DNA of 64,000 bases from Acanthopleura granulata (taxonomy: Eukaryota; Mollusca; Polyplacophora; Chitonida; Chitonidae), in assembly GCA_016165875.1 (NCBI GenBank), contig JABBOT010000005.1:26933368-26997367 (forward strand), given 5' to 3'. The notes under the pieces are model-generated. The model was not told the origin of the DNA. It worked only from the letters and a program-made list of their open reading frames with translations, and ran no database searches. Numbering within the stretch: the stretch's first letter is position 1; every line of letters starts with the position of its first letter. Positions 1-12,297 of the stretch are shown one piece after another. The translations under genes and the position numbers were made by a program.

Positions 1-256
1 CATTTTCTGACTGTTAGTCTAAGCTGTGGATTGAATAACGGAATCTCATGAACTGTGGTCGAAGTTTTGCCTTAGAGACTTTTACTTATCTTATCTTGTC
101 TGGCCAGCTTCTCTTTGAGTCATCCTCACTTTGTCTGGTGAGGGTAAAACAGATTGGTTGCACTGGATTTAAGCAACACAACAACTATACTTTTGTGATT
201 ACTTGTGGGTATTTCTCAATGTTAACGAAACATAATCTAGGTGATCTTAACATTTA

Positions 257-309
257 TATACCAGCCGTCAACCAAAATGGGCGTTCCAGGCCAATAATCG
301 CAAGACCAG
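257..309 (+). repeat. 53-bp repeat, inverted copy at 6157-6209
   Basis: This 53-bp block matches the reverse complement of 6157-6209 at 51 of 53 positions. The flanks on both sides are unrelated. No known element is recognised in it. The pair could be terminal parts of a 6-kb element or two copies of a short dispersed repeat. Confidence 0.75.
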
Positions 310-701
310 TGATGACACAATTAATCATTTGATTACTGCGTATTGTTTTAAGGATTGAGAATAAATAAATAGATGTATTGGCACTGTGTGGCCAGTGGCC
401 TGTGTTGCATATTACTTGTTTTGTGTAACGTTTGCGTTCATATCATAATAACTACATATTATCAGGTCATGTATCTTGAAAGAAACGACAACACTAGACT
501 AAATGAATATATGTATCGATATCCTATTCATATGTTTAAAAAAGTCACTTTGTACTTTTGTCATGTAGGATAATCGAGATATCGCAGTTCAAAGTACGAA
601 AAAAAACACCCACGCGGGGCAAATCGAACGGCCCGCGACGCTCTCAATTTTAAATAAGGGCTAGATATTTGCACAACCCGAGATGACATCTCTTTTCGCT
701 G

Positions 702-709
702 TGACGTCA
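702..709 (+). promoter_or_regulatory. CRE-like palindrome TGACGTCA
   Basis: A perfect 8-bp TGACGTCA palindrome, the consensus for CREB/ATF factors, lies about 120 bp upstream of the ATG of the small THAP-like frame at 829. Proximity is the only support for a promoter role; an 8-mer can occur by chance. Confidence 0.2.
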
Positions 710-828
710 GCAGTTTACCATTTTGCCATGTAGAAATAGTGTTAAATCAGCTGTTTTCCTTGTCACCACGAGACAATTGTGATAAACTTTAAAGCGATTT
801 TCGACGAGAAAGTGGTAGTGGAAAGCAT

Positions 829-1014
829 ATGTGGTTATTCCTCAAGGTTACAACCAGGAGGCCACAATGCGTAGCCTTCGATTGTAACAATAAACCGAAC
901 CGTACTTCGCACAAAAAGGAGTGTCTGGTCCCTAATACCGAAGAGCGTAGGGTACGGATAGGGCGGCATCGTGTTTCTGATTTCTCTAAAATGTCGTATT
1001 CTATGGCCTCGTAA
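829..1014 (+). CDS. possible THAP-like zinc-finger fragment (first exon or relic)
   Basis: A 61-codon frame from an ATG. Near its start is a C-x4-C-N-N pattern (PQCVAFDCNN), as at the N-terminus of THAP zinc fingers, which begin with a C-x2-4-C pair. The second C-x2-H pair and the W/P/F core expected within about 90 residues are not visible in this frame. If real, this is only the first exon of a spliced gene, or the stump of a P-element/THAP-derived relic. A CRE-like site lies about 120 bp upstream. The frame is short enough to be chance, and nothing downstream continues it convincingly. Confidence 0.22.
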   Translation: MWLFLKVTTRRPQCVAFDCNNKPNRTSHKKECLVPNTEERRVRIGRHRVSDFSKMSYSMAS

Positions 1015-2170
1015 AAATTCCAGATTTAAAGGTGATTTATACAGTTACCAAGCATGTGATCAAAAAATGCCTATGTCCGTTTAAGACCGTATAGACCCCT
1101 CTTTTGAAATAACTTTGGTTATATTTTTTTTCTTTTCTTTTAACTATCATGTTCCATTGGCACTTGATTTGCCACTCATGTTTTGAAGCACAGTTTCTGT
1201 TGCTGTAATTTTGGGCTGCTCTAAAAATACAACTCTGTTTGGGGAAACACGTTAATATCAAGCTTATACCTACATCCATACTATTGAAGGGTGCCAATGG
1301 TTACAGTTGGCCAGTGTTATAGGAAAATATTGCATTCTGGTTGGAGAAAGCAGCCAGCTGCCAATAACTAATATTTATGTTACTGTGCTTGTACACTTTA
1401 GTGCAATGGGTTATCGAATTCTCATTTCTCTGAGACATGATACTGTTACAACTGAAGACACACATTCAGTACAGTTGTAATGCAACATCATCTTTTTGCT
1501 TAATACAGCAGAACAGAAATATATAAGACTGTAGGTTCTATTTATATAGTCTTGAGATATTGTTGTTCAAATGTTGTTCAAAACGTCACACTTAAAATCT
1601 AATACAGTCTTTTAATATAAATTTGAGAAATACCTGAATAACGTGAATACCTCTTAACCTGTAATACCCTTTAGGGCAACTGGAATGTACTTTTAAAACT
1701 CTTATACTGTACTTTGAAATATATATATGGAAAACAAATCATTCAATCCATCCATAAACAGGGCAAAGTGTGCCGTGAAAGAGGGCAAAGTATGCTTTTG
1801 TAAATATGTAAGGGAAACTTAAGTATCCATGCAGTTTAGTAAATACACGAATTTAGCAATTACACCATTTTTATGATTTATGATAATGCTTTTTTGTAAC
1901 AGAAATATTATTAAAGGTGACAAACTAGGGAATAACCAAACCTGGATATAAGGTTCTGGGCTAGGATATTTACGGTATGTTTGGGGATCATTTGTGTTCC
2001 GTTAAATTTGCTTCTCCAATCATGATTAATTTATTTGGCTTTCCAGGGCATTACACTCAACTGTTGTCCCGTTTAAGTAACTCTGGCCAATCTGAGGCAG
2101 GTGAATAAGTTTCAGTCCAGGAGTATGAGATGTGTTGATCCATAAGTATGATTCTATACACCTGTGGATG
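1015..2170. other. no feature seen
   Basis: AT-rich sequence. The only open frame of note is an unconvincing 86-codon frame on the minus strand. No repeat similarity to the rest of the window was noticed. Confidence 0.5.
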
Positions 2171-2171
2171 A

Positions 2172-3122
2172 TTAACATGAGAGGGGTAGAATCAAGCCAG
2201 AAATCTGATGAAAAAAGTTAATGTGATGTTGTCGAAGGAAAACTTTCGTGAGATACTGTCGTAATTTCCCTACATCTGAAATGCGATACAAGTTCTGTAA
2301 GGGAATGAAACAAAATTTTAGATTAAAATGTTTACAGTTCTGTTTCACTTTCTCAATCATCACTCCACCGTGGTTCAAAAGTGGTTTCTCCGGTATCACC
2401 GGTCTCTGCAGCAGGTTGTCCATTTCCAGAATCCCAAGATTATTCACCAACGACAACTTCTTCATGGAAAAGATAATTGGGAATTGCAGATCCTGAAAAC
2501 CAGTCAAGGACATAGCAGCCGTTTTTTTGCTTCCATCCACGATGCAGTGGAACCAAAGCATCAAGAGGATAGGCCGAATATGCCTTTCCCCATACCATGC
2601 TGAAGTATTGTGCCCTTCATGTCTTATTGCGAAGGATTTTTGGACAAGGTGTAACTAAATGATATCAAAAAAATGATCTTCAAACAGCTTCTGGCAGTTC
2701 TGTTTCGGTCATTGCTCTGGGTCACTAATGACAAATGGTCGATCACCTGCCCAACGCAGTTTTCTCTCACCGTCTTTGAAAGACGAAGGAAGATTAAACA
2801 ACACATGTATTTCATTTCCAGGATTTAAGCATACATGTGACAACAGACTTCCAGTCAACAGCCATTAAGAAACAATGTTATCACTGGGTGAGAGAATGGA
2901 GTGTAGAAGCAGTCCACCATCTATTAAAGTTGCATCAGTCCGTGGCAGGGTTGTTTGGACAAATCTGTCTTGCAATGACTCTAGCTTTTTCAATAGCTTG
3001 GATTTTTGTGTTGTCATCCTTGAACTATCAGAGTGTGCGAGTGAAAGGGGAAACTCTGTTATAGGGAATGGAACAATGTGCTTTAAGTTCACATCTGTCT
3101 TTTCTGAAATAACCACTGACAT
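2172..3122 (-). pseudogene. decayed minus-strand gene of an uncharacterised family
   Basis: Three minus-strand frames follow one another in transcription order: 3122-2865, 2815-2624 and about 2661-2172. The last is open for about 160 codons if its lack of an ATG is ignored. The first contains TLIDGGLLLHSIL; the second contains a stretch with N-D-R-N-R spacing. These remind me of a large uncharacterised invertebrate protein family of multi-copy, transposon-like genes. The order of segments fits that family, but the match is from memory and weak. Shifts and stops between segments point to a relic rather than exons, as no good splice sites join them. The function is unknown. The plus strand is also partly open here, so the strand assignment is not certain. 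Confidence 0.3.
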
Positions 3123-3249
3123 TCGGATGAAAACATCCCTTTAACATTCAGTTACTGTCTTGCATTTTGAAGACAGGGGACGTCTGTCTTTGCTATCAGA
3201 GGCCAAGTTCTTTACCTTCCTTTTCCGGAGAGGCTTAACAAATCTGGAT

Positions 3250-3480
3250 TTATCTTGGAAACTGCCATAGAGTTTTCTCTATATTACAACGGCAAATATT
3301 TGATGCACTCAGGAACAGCGACTGTAGTATTTGCCGCAGATGAAACACAAAATTGAGCCTTCTGCAAGTACTCCAGATTCTGTTAATAAATATTCGGCAC
3401 CCAACTCCTTCAAGTATGTTCGTCCTACACCGTGGAAAGCTAGCTCCACGTGAAAGTTTCCGAGCATGATCAGGAGTCAA
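3250..3480 (-). other. unrecognised open frame upstream of the minus-strand relic
   Basis: A 76-codon minus-strand frame, rich in R and C, sits just 5' of the decayed cluster at 2172-3122. It could be its N-terminal part or chance. No motif is recognised. Confidence 0.15.
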
Positions 3481-3994
3481 TGAAAGAGTGTTGTCTCTAG
3501 TGAATTGAATATACTTTTAGGGCAACGGCCAAGTCAGACGTAACCACACCGTGTTCCTGATGCGTTTCCTTGACTATATTCATGCTTGTCATGCTTTTCA
3601 TCATGGTTTCTCGAACAACATAGTTTCAGTTTGGAGACGCAGGTATGAGATCCATGCAAGAAATGATTTGCTCACGGAGGTCGTCACCCACAAACTGTGA
3701 ATGGAAGCCCGTAAACAGTGTAATCTTATTTTACAGTCGATTTCAACAACCAGGAGAAATCTCATGGATCTTGTGCTACAACGTCTGTGGAATCAGGTCC
3801 ACAGTGCAGAGAGATCAAATTGCAGTTTAAACAGGATCAACTGCACATTCTTTGCAATGAAACAGACGTCAGCTCTGTCCACTACGCATGTCAACAGACG
3901 TGTTGCATACGGTTTAAATAATTTCTTAACGGCTGGCAAAGTGAGTAAAACGTCTGTCTATACTTATTTTGTCTTCTACGAAATATAGTTGTTG

Positions 3995-4960
3995 TGAAGT
4001 TACTGGATTTATCCAGTAGTTCTTATATTTGGGAGAGCCTTGCTTTACACAAGACCAGGTTAGAGTGCGGGTGAGGGTTTAGACTGTCTGGCGGGATCAA
4101 TGCAGGTATAACATGTCTGACACAGGTCACTTTGTTTTGTACAGCATATACTTGATCAGATAGCACAGAATTTACCCATTACCCCCAATGTTTAGGCTAG
4201 TCTAATTGTCAAAGACGGCCATAGGGGCAACTAAACGGAGCGTTTGCTGGGGTCAATGTAACGGACAAATGTATGGCACAGGTCATTTTGCATTCTACAC
4301 CATATACCTGATCAGATAGCATTGGATTTATCCAGTATCTCCAATGTTTAGCCTAGTCTGATTATCACAGAGGGCCGTTGAGGCAACTATTCCGGACAGT
4401 CTGGTGGGGTGAACGTAGCGGATAAATTGTGTGGCACAGGTCGCTTCACATTTGCCTTATAGAACTCTGTCATTTAAAGCTAGTTTTATCTGGTGCCTCC
4501 TCTGTTTGAGCTAGCCCAAATTACAGAACCCTTCCGGGGCCTCTGGCGGAACTTTTTCAGCGGTTGACAAGTAAGAACTCGTTTTCACCTTGCATATGTG
4601 CTCTTTGCCGAAGTTGCCCTGACTGATGCCCCCAATGTTTCAGCTAGACCCATTTTAGGGATCCCTTAAACGTCGCCCAGGGATCACATGCACGGGGTAC
4701 CAGTTTCACGTTCTCCTTATTGTGCTCTGTCAGTAAAACCTAATTTTATCTAGTACCTCCTGCGTTTGAGATTACCCGGATTACAGAACCTTCCGGGTGT
4801 CTGGCGGCCCTTTTTCAGAGGTTATTTTGTCTGGCAAGTATGGACCTTGCACCTTGCACGTGTGCCCCTTGCAGAAGTTGTTCTGCCTGATACCTCCAAT
4901 GTTTCAGCTAGACCTATGTTAGCGATCCTTTAAAGGTGGTGCAGGGGCCAAATGCATTTG
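3995..4960. repeat. diverged tandem array, ~150-bp monomers, ~265-bp dimer
   Basis: About six or seven monomers can be aligned by eye. Landmarks are the CAGGTC starts at 4123, 4279 and 4437, and variants of the phrase CCAATGTTTAGGCTAG. From 4437 onward two monomer types alternate. The type starting at 4437 returns at 4702, and the type at about 4583 returns at 4847, giving a higher-order period near 265 bp. Copies are strongly diverged, so the array is old. No coding potential. Confidence 0.75.
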
Positions 4961-6156
4961 GAAATCCACATCTGTGTGTTTCAAGTGGTTGCCTAAATAG
5001 CCATGTACTCAGATATTGGTACTTCGTTCATTTGAGCTCGAGGTTATGGGCTCCCGATCTAATAGGCCCCATCAGAATATGTCATACAAATAGATTTACG
5101 CTAATACGCATAACGGTATGTGTTTCAGTGTAGGTTATTGACCCCCCAAACACAAAGTAGCTCTGTTTCTGTACGCGCACTCTCTGGCATGATAGTTGTT
5201 CTTTATGATTTTAATGATATGTAGTCACTGGAATTAGTGTAGTTGATTTCCGTTAACCACTTGACTGCAATACATGGCCACAGTGCAGAATTACAAAACT
5301 ATCTTAAACATACATGTATTTATTAAGAATTAATCGTAACTTACAGTAAAAATCGTAAAATTACATTTTAACTTAAACAGTCACTAATTTTGTCATAAAA
5401 ATCTAAGTCATTTTGAAATAAAAATTAATAGGGTACGTCACAATTTTAGTACAAAGAGCTGTACTAAAATTGTTGTAGCTGTTAGCTGTAAAGCTGTTAG
5501 TAATATTATGTCGGACTGAATTATTATATTAATTGCACAGCTTCTTGATGCTGATTCCTATAGTGTAATCATTGCATGAGGTATACATGTATCAACAGAG
5601 GTAATGTACTCCATGTAAATAAATATCCATTATATATATGTATCGGGCGTATATATATTTACGTTTACGTAACAATGTGACAAAGGATTGTTGACAGAAC
5701 ACTGACAATGGCTTTGAGGTTCCATAGTGCCCAGATCACTGCTCTTCGACAAGAAATTACCGTTGAAACTTGTTTTGCTTTTCAAGTGACAGATTTCAGT
5801 CTACTTTTGAGGAACTTCTTCGGGACAACTTCGTTACACTGTTATTGAGTGACAAGATACAAATATGCCCTGGGTAAGTAATTGTGATATTGGTTGACCT
5901 ACTTCTCTTCTCTTACATGTCCTTATTATGCCACCCAGTAATCGTGTATATAACAACATCATACATTACTAAACTAAAAATATCTCGAGATGACAAATAT
6001 AACTAATGATAAATAATTCTGAAGTGGTATTCATTAGGTTTTTTCGTGATCATTGAAAACCCTTGACTGCATCTCTTTGCATGAATCCGTCCTAATTTTA
6101 TAGTTGTATATTTTCTTAAATCTTTGGGACTTTGTGTTATTTGTTGTTTTTGAAAG
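4961..6156. other. no gene seen; possible donor site
   Basis: AT-rich. At 5700-5875 a short open stretch ends in a strong splice-donor-like sequence (GG|GTAAGTA at about 5874). No protein family is recognised and no acceptor is convincing. Confidence 0.35.
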
Positions 6157-6209
6157 CTGGTCTTGCGATTATTGACCTGGGACGCCCATTTTGGTTGACG
6201 GCTGGTATA
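6157..6209 (-). repeat. 53-bp repeat, inverted partner of 257-309
   Basis: The reverse complement matches 257-309 at 51 of 53 bases, with homology ending sharply on both sides. Both copies can be read for about 17 codons, but in different contexts, so coding is not supported. Confidence 0.75.
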
Positions 6210-6791
6210 CGACTGTCGGTATCGACGCCGAGATAGATTTGAGAAATTTCTATGAATTTTTTTTGTTCTTAAAGTATAAGCGAACCATGCGCCCTCCATA
6301 ATAATATTTACCAAATGTCAATGAAAACTTTGCAGAAAACTGTATAAAAACTGCATACATCAGCATAATTGGACAACAATTTCTTAAATCATTTCTGAAG
6401 ACGAACTTGTCCTGTATGATAATGCATAAAGAACTATAGTAAACACATGTCCGTACTTTAAATTAAAAATTATAAATGGTACGAGTAACGAGTCACGAAT
6501 ACCCTCACCTGTTGGTGAATCCAATTTGGTACTTAGACACATACTTATGGGGGGGATAACAAAGAAAAAATATATTTAACCATTCTGTAATTTAACATTT
6601 CTGTAGGTCTATGTTGCTGGACACAGTAATAATTACTGTTTAAGACTACTTTATGCAGGGTAATCTAAAAAACTGACTAAAAGTGACCTTAGTTTCAGGT
6701 ACATCATGTGTGTTTATTACACGAAAATATGAAGTTACATAATCTGGATGATGCAACCCACACGGGTGGAGTTAATTTAAGTATGGTCACT

Positions 6792-6808
6792 ATCATGTAA
6801 TAATAATA

Positions 6809-6864
<56 letters not shown>

Positions 6865-6876
6865 TTATTACATGAT
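6792..6876. repeat. palindromic AT microsatellite with 19-bp arms
   Basis: A pure (AT)n run, roughly 6811-6857, is bracketed by arms at 6792-6810 and 6858-6876. They are reverse complements at 18 of 19 bases (ATCATGTAATAATAATAAT type). The whole could fold into one long hairpin or extrude as a cruciform. Confidence 0.85.
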
Positions 6877-6899
6877 TGTATATATATAATTGTATATAT

Positions 6900-8490
6900 A
6901 TAATTACAAGCATTCATTACTGGCCACTAAGAATCATGACACACCACACATACGTCAGAGGGAATCAGTGCTCAAAACACAGGGCAGGTGTATTTATCGG
7001 ATCACTGGGGTGTGGGAATCAGCCATCAAGCTGAGCGACAATTCACAGCGAATCTTTTACAGGTATGAAAACACAAATTCGACTTTGTATCGAATTACAA
7101 AAATAATTTGATTCAAGATATAGGCACGATATAGGTAGGTAGAAGTAGCAATTTTTATATCTACATCAGCGACCATTAACCGAACGAGGGCCTAATACTA
7201 ATTCTGGCCTAGGGAAAATGTGAGCATTGGACTTGCCTACAGCAAGTGGTTGCCAAGGTGCTGTGAGCACTATGCCTAAGATTTAGTACTTTATTTAAAG
7301 AATTGAAAGGAATGGTTAAAATGTTGCTGAAATGTTTGAAACTAAAAACCTTCTGTTTTGCTAACCTCATCGCTTCATAACTTCATTCCCACTTAGTTCT
7401 TTATCAGCTAGTCCCACACGGCAGATTTGAATTTAAAGGTTAAACATTTTTGTTACAGATTTTTATGTACTCATAAATGAGATAATTAAAAGTCTCTCTT
7501 TACCATTTTTCCTATTCTGATTTCATTCTATGCTTCTCCAATACCAGATCAGTTACATAAAATTAGTCCCTGTACATACAAGAAACAGTTGTAGGAAGCA
7601 TTATCACATTTCGATTTTTTTATTCATTTGTAAATAGTCCAGATAAAGCCAGATACGTTTAGTCTTGATTAGTGAAATGTATAACAGGTCTAATAATTAT
7701 TATAGACATTTGAATAAGCATCACGTACCCCTCTCTTTAGTATAGGAGACAATCGTTATCATATTGTATCATTTTGTCATTTACTCAAAATGCTTGCAAT
7801 CAAACACTTTGACATCAGACCTGGAAAGACAGATATATATCCTTTCAGTTAGTTTGCCTCTTGTAACCATTGGTAATGTACTTGTGAAGCTATCAATCAA
7901 AGAAAAAACCTCTGCGGCAAATTACAAGTGTGGAATGCATGCACCTCACATGATTCGAAATATGTTCATCATGTCAAAGTTCTTTAAAACTGATCCATTA
8001 AGTATGATAATCCTGAGTATTTGCTGATTCTTTCAGATTTTAAATAGGTCTACTTCTTTGCTCTAAGATTAACGAAAGTGTTAAATCATTGACATGCAGT
8101 TGCTCAATCCACCTGCTGCGGGGTATATGGATATACACGTCTGTCACATGACCTTTTTGCTGTCTAATCAAAAGCAGATGATTTTGTCTGATGATGGATA
8201 AAATCTGATACTCGTCTTAATTTCACACGAAAGTAAAAGCTAGTCACATATGAAAATTTCTTCATTTCGTTTGTTACGAATCCCGTCTTTAAAATATTGT
8301 ATGATATTTTTGGGGGTAACCAGATCACTTTGCCCTGTGTGCATGGTAGCCTTCACTGTAATTCAGTCGCGTGGTCTCCAGGCTTCTGTGTGTATCGGTT
8401 TCGTGTCATTGTACATAAAACGTACATTGTGGAAAGATGTATCTATATTGTGAACATGCTTACGAATAAACCATCCTGAATTTTCTCTAC
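6900..8490. other. no gene seen
   Basis: AT-rich, with only short frames (up to 87 codons at 7764-8027) of no recognisable content. No repeat shared with the rest of the window was noticed. Confidence 0.5.
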
Positions 8491-8513
8491 GTCAGTCTAT
8501 AAATATGAGCGCT

Positions 8514-9173
8514 GTCATTTACTCAAGTCCACTTGACAGCGGTCGTTTTTACGTTTACTTGTGGATTTTGCAGGGAGATCGTTGGAGGTTAGTTTCCACG
8601 CCATCCGACATACGTCATTTTGTGCTCTATTTATCTGTACGCAGCACGTTGTGAGTTTGTGTTTCGCCACTCGCTGCTTTTCTTAGACATTAGTTTGGAG
8701 CCTGTGTCACTGATTATCTCTTTCTGCGATTACGTACATTTACATACGTTGAGGCTATTGTCAACCCGTCTGCCCGCGAAATTGCACCTGGCCGGGGAAT
8801 TGGGTATTAAAACCATCGTCGGCGTACCGTACCCACTGCTGTAACTCACTACAATAGTGTCATCCTTCGATTCGAGAATTTTAAACAAAGTGGATTCTCT
8901 ATTTACCTGGACTGACTTGCCTCCGGAAACCTGAATATTCAATCTGGATTTGGACGCTGTCACTGGTAAGAAACTATAGATATTTTTGTAATTATTTGTA
9001 TTGTTTTTGTATACTATTGTCGGTTGTACTGTGTGTCTGTTTTGTTCAAATATATGTATTAAACTTATTCAAACGCCTTCGTGTTTCTTTGTTTGATCTT
9101 GTGTAAGGTCTATTGCTGTCTGAGAGTTAAACAAGCCATTTATTTATCACTTTACTCCCCGATAGTGGTACCC
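8514..9173 (+). mobile_element. LTR-like dispersed element, copy 1
   Basis: Aligns along its whole length with 18836-19625. Shared blocks include the start (GTCATTTACT...GTCCACTT), a central GGCGTACCGT...CCTCC/CTGCTGT block, and an end block (TGTTTCTTTGTTTGATCTTG through GATAGTGGTAC). A TATA-like TCTATAAATATG lies at about 8496, just before the homology. An AT-rich polyadenylation-like stretch lies near 9050-9075. Length, position of these signals and absence of coding fit a solo LTR. Internal retroelement sequence and clear target duplications were not found, so a non-autonomous element is also possible. Confidence 0.55.
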
Positions 9174-9179
9174 TTAGAC

Positions 9180-11650
9180 GTTTCATAACTATCATGTGAA
9201 ATGAACACTCGTGTCAGATACTCTAGTCATTTTGTCGGCCTTTTCACATCCAATCACACGATCAGAAACTCGACTGAAAGACATTTAACTTACACCTTGT
9301 TTCAATGTTGAATATGTACATAACGTGGGTTTGAAATAAAACACTGAGTTCCAATATGACCCAGCATCATGTTGGGAAAACAGAGCTCGGGGAAAACCCC
9401 CCACCTCGCGCAGTTTAAATGCAGACATTTTGCATATCCATGGAGTTAATGTGTGTCCTTTGGTACCTTTGTTTAGCTGTGACGGTTGTGTGTTTGCTTC
9501 CTCACTTGTATTCGCAAAGCTCATGTAGAACTAGAGGTCATACAAATTATGAAATGTTTCTTGGTTTACTAGCTAAATTTCATTATGACTGAATACTTAA
9601 ACACTATAATTTTGCTTTGTCACAAAGCATTCGCAGTGTATACAGACTACATTAGTATTGTGAGTGACACTGATGTCAGAATACATGTACACAACCTTCC
9701 CAACGCATTCATTTTCACTTATTCAGTTCACTGATTCAGTTGTGTTTTATACAGTTTTGGGGGTAGAAGAAACAATGTAGAATCTTGAGAAAGCCATTTT
9801 ACCTTCCCTGGTACCCACTGGTTTACATTATGAATCACATCCATTAAACAGCTGCTCACGGGGCAGAAATGTTTCATGCAGAATGTCTCATTGGACATTG
9901 TACAAGCTACGCTGTTCACATTCATAGTTCCTTGTCCACCGTTAAATATCAAGATAGTTCCCACCTGTAGGAGAGTAGTGCAGAACTCTTATCTGACACA
10001 GCAATCCCGGTTTCCTGGGACTGATTTCTACAAAGTGCCAATTTGACCTTAAACTGGGACAAAAAATCTCCCTCTCGAACTACCACTGCTCGAAATGTCT
10101 CCCATTTCCACATGGCTGCAGCTATGAAACAATAATTTCATTGTCTTTCTTTGTTGGCAAAAACCTTGTATGATTTCTAAAAGGGCCTGGGTCCAATAAA
10201 TAGCATACCATAAATGTACAAAAATGGAGGCAAAACAAATGAACTTGTGGTTTTGGGGTTAAACTGAGCATCACGAAAATCATCTTATTGCATGTAATAA
10301 CGTTAAACGCAAAGCGTATGCCTTTTCCGGATCAAATAGTGTCATATATTTTCTGATCTTTGACATTAATGGTAGTAGTAGTTGGAAAAATTCGTATTAA
10401 CAAACATAAATGTACAGTAAAGGGGAAAATCAAATTTATCAGCTTTCGTTCATTACACAGATGAAAACGAGCTTAAAACTCCATACGATAGGTTCTTCCC
10501 AGATAAGAAACGCATCGCTAGAATATGATGGTGAAACAATCTGTCACACACATTTCGTCATTTGTGACCTAATGTCCTGGATAAATGAGATTCCGATGTT
10601 TATTTCGTGGTGATCGATTTTCTGACTTTTCAGTGTGTAACTTGGTTGATAATAACCCACGTTTGAACACAACATATTTTAAAGGTGAAAAAATCAATTT
10701 ATATGCGTTACATTTTTGGAACCCTATCGATTGAACAACACTGGAAGATGTTTAATAAGTAAATAGAAGGACTACACCTTTAGATTACCTGATGCGTTTT
10801 AAAATTTTCGCAGAGATACAGCTTTATCAGGGGAGGTTAAGCAGGCGGGCCGTAGTGCAGCTTGTGAAGATGTTGTTCTGACAGGACATTGGAGATTCTA
10901 CCGTCAGAAAAATCCAACTGGATTTAAGAGGCTCTTTATGAAACATCGATGTGGTTCATGGTCAAATATCGCCACAATGTACATTTATTTTAATTCAACC
11001 ACCACAGCTATTGAACACAGGATATCGGCGCTTTTCATGGAAGGGGGAGAACTTACATTATTGGGTAGTGTCAGGGTTGTTCCCCCTACAGTTTCACTGG
11101 AGCGTATTTGAAACAACTCTGTATGAAAAAGACACGGCTTGCCACATTTACATCGAGCAAATTTCTAAATCCCATCTCACTCTTTCCCACCATTTACTGC
11201 CAATTTCAGGTCGTATTCTTTAAAACTAGCTTAGTTTTGTTATTTCAGGTCGATGGGGAAAACTCTAAGAGAAATAAAAACCAACGCTGATAAGCCCGTT
11301 CATGTCTACCACAGAAATAAAGTAAAAATGAGGCTGAATGACATTAGAAAAACTCCAGAAATACATGAACATTTTTTCTTACTAAGGAATGACAGAAAGC
11401 GAAATGGGGTTTTAAGACAATATCTTCAAAAGGTTTTCACATTATTTTAACGTCTGAAACTTATTAGAATAATCCCAAGGCCACGGACATGATTTATGTT
11501 CACTTTATAAGGTTATTGAAACTGTACACATTAAAAACAAGGATTTAGGTCATAAATGGTAAAATAAACACATTTCTGTTACAATTAATAAACGTAATAT
11601 TAGTAATAAAAGTATTAATGAACACTATCAAAGACATCAATTAATTTTAT
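9180..11650. other. no gene seen
   Basis: Ordinary AT-rich sequence with short frames only (for example 10951-11223 plus, 90 codons, no recognisable motif). No repeat family member was noticed. Confidence 0.5.
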
Positions 11651-11654
11651 TCAC

Positions 11655-11735
11655 TCATTTATTTAATTGGTGTTTTACGCCGTACTCAAGGATATTTCTC
11701 TCATATTTATTTATTTCATTGGTGTTTATTTATTT
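11655..11735 (-). repeat. truncated SINE tail fragments
   Basis: Holds the start of the shared block (ATTGGTGTTTTACGCCGTACT) once complete and once cut short, interleaved with TTTATTTATTT tails. These are 3' ends, seen on the minus strand, of the same SINE family as 11736-11972, inserted next to or into each other. Confidence 0.65.
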
Positions 11736-11972
11736 ATTTGATTTGCGTTTTACGCCACACTCAAGAATATTTCACTTATACGACGGCGGCCAGCATTATT
11801 GTGGGAGGAAATCGGGCAGAGCCCGGGGGAAACCCACGATCATCCGCAGGTTGCTGGCAGGCTTTCCCACGTACGGCCGGAGAGGAAGCCAGCAAGAGCT
11901 GTTCTTGAACTCACAGCTACCGCATAGGTGGAAGGCTTCGGGTCATTGTGCTGCGATAGCGTGCTAACCGAC
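11736..11972 (-). mobile_element. tRNA-derived SINE (family 2), full-length-like
   Basis: Read on the minus strand, the element starts near 11972 with a tRNA-like head. The A-box-like region is around GCTATCGCAGCACAATGACC, and the B box is around GAGTTCAAGAACAG. A conserved body rich in CGGGCAGAGCCCGGGGGAAACC follows. The TACGACGG...TTTTACGCC block comes next, and the element ends in an (AAAT)n-type tail, seen as TTTATTTATTT on the plus strand near 11722. Other copies in this window, whole or partial, are at 11973, 12640, 38577 and 44727. Confidence 0.75.
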
Positions 11973-12215
11973 TATTTCATTGGTGTTTTACGCTGTTGTC
12001 AAGAATATTTCACTTATACGACGGAGGCCATCATTATGGTGGGAAGGAACCGGGCAGAGCCCGGACAGACCTCCCCACGTACGCCGGAGAGGAATGATCC
12101 CAAGTCCAGCATGAGATGGACTTAAACACACAGCCATTGGTGGGAGGCTTCTGGGTCATTTCGCTGCCCTGTCAGGCTAAACTCCTAGGCCACGGAGTCC
12201 GCTCTCCGCTCCCTC
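11973..12215 (-). mobile_element. tRNA-derived SINE (family 2), second adjacent copy
   Basis: Begins on the plus strand with TATTTCATTGGTGTTTTACG, immediately after the previous copy, and runs to the tRNA-like end (TAGGCCACGGAGTC). It lacks about 30 bp in the GGGGGAAACCC...GTTGCTGG part. The two copies abut head to tail, which suggests insertion of one at the tail of the other. Confidence 0.7.
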
Positions 12216-12297
12216 GCGCCGATATGAAATAAAAAGCTGTGTTTATTGAAGCAAATAGGTGAAATGTTTATCAGTCAAACAATGTTGTGGATATTTG

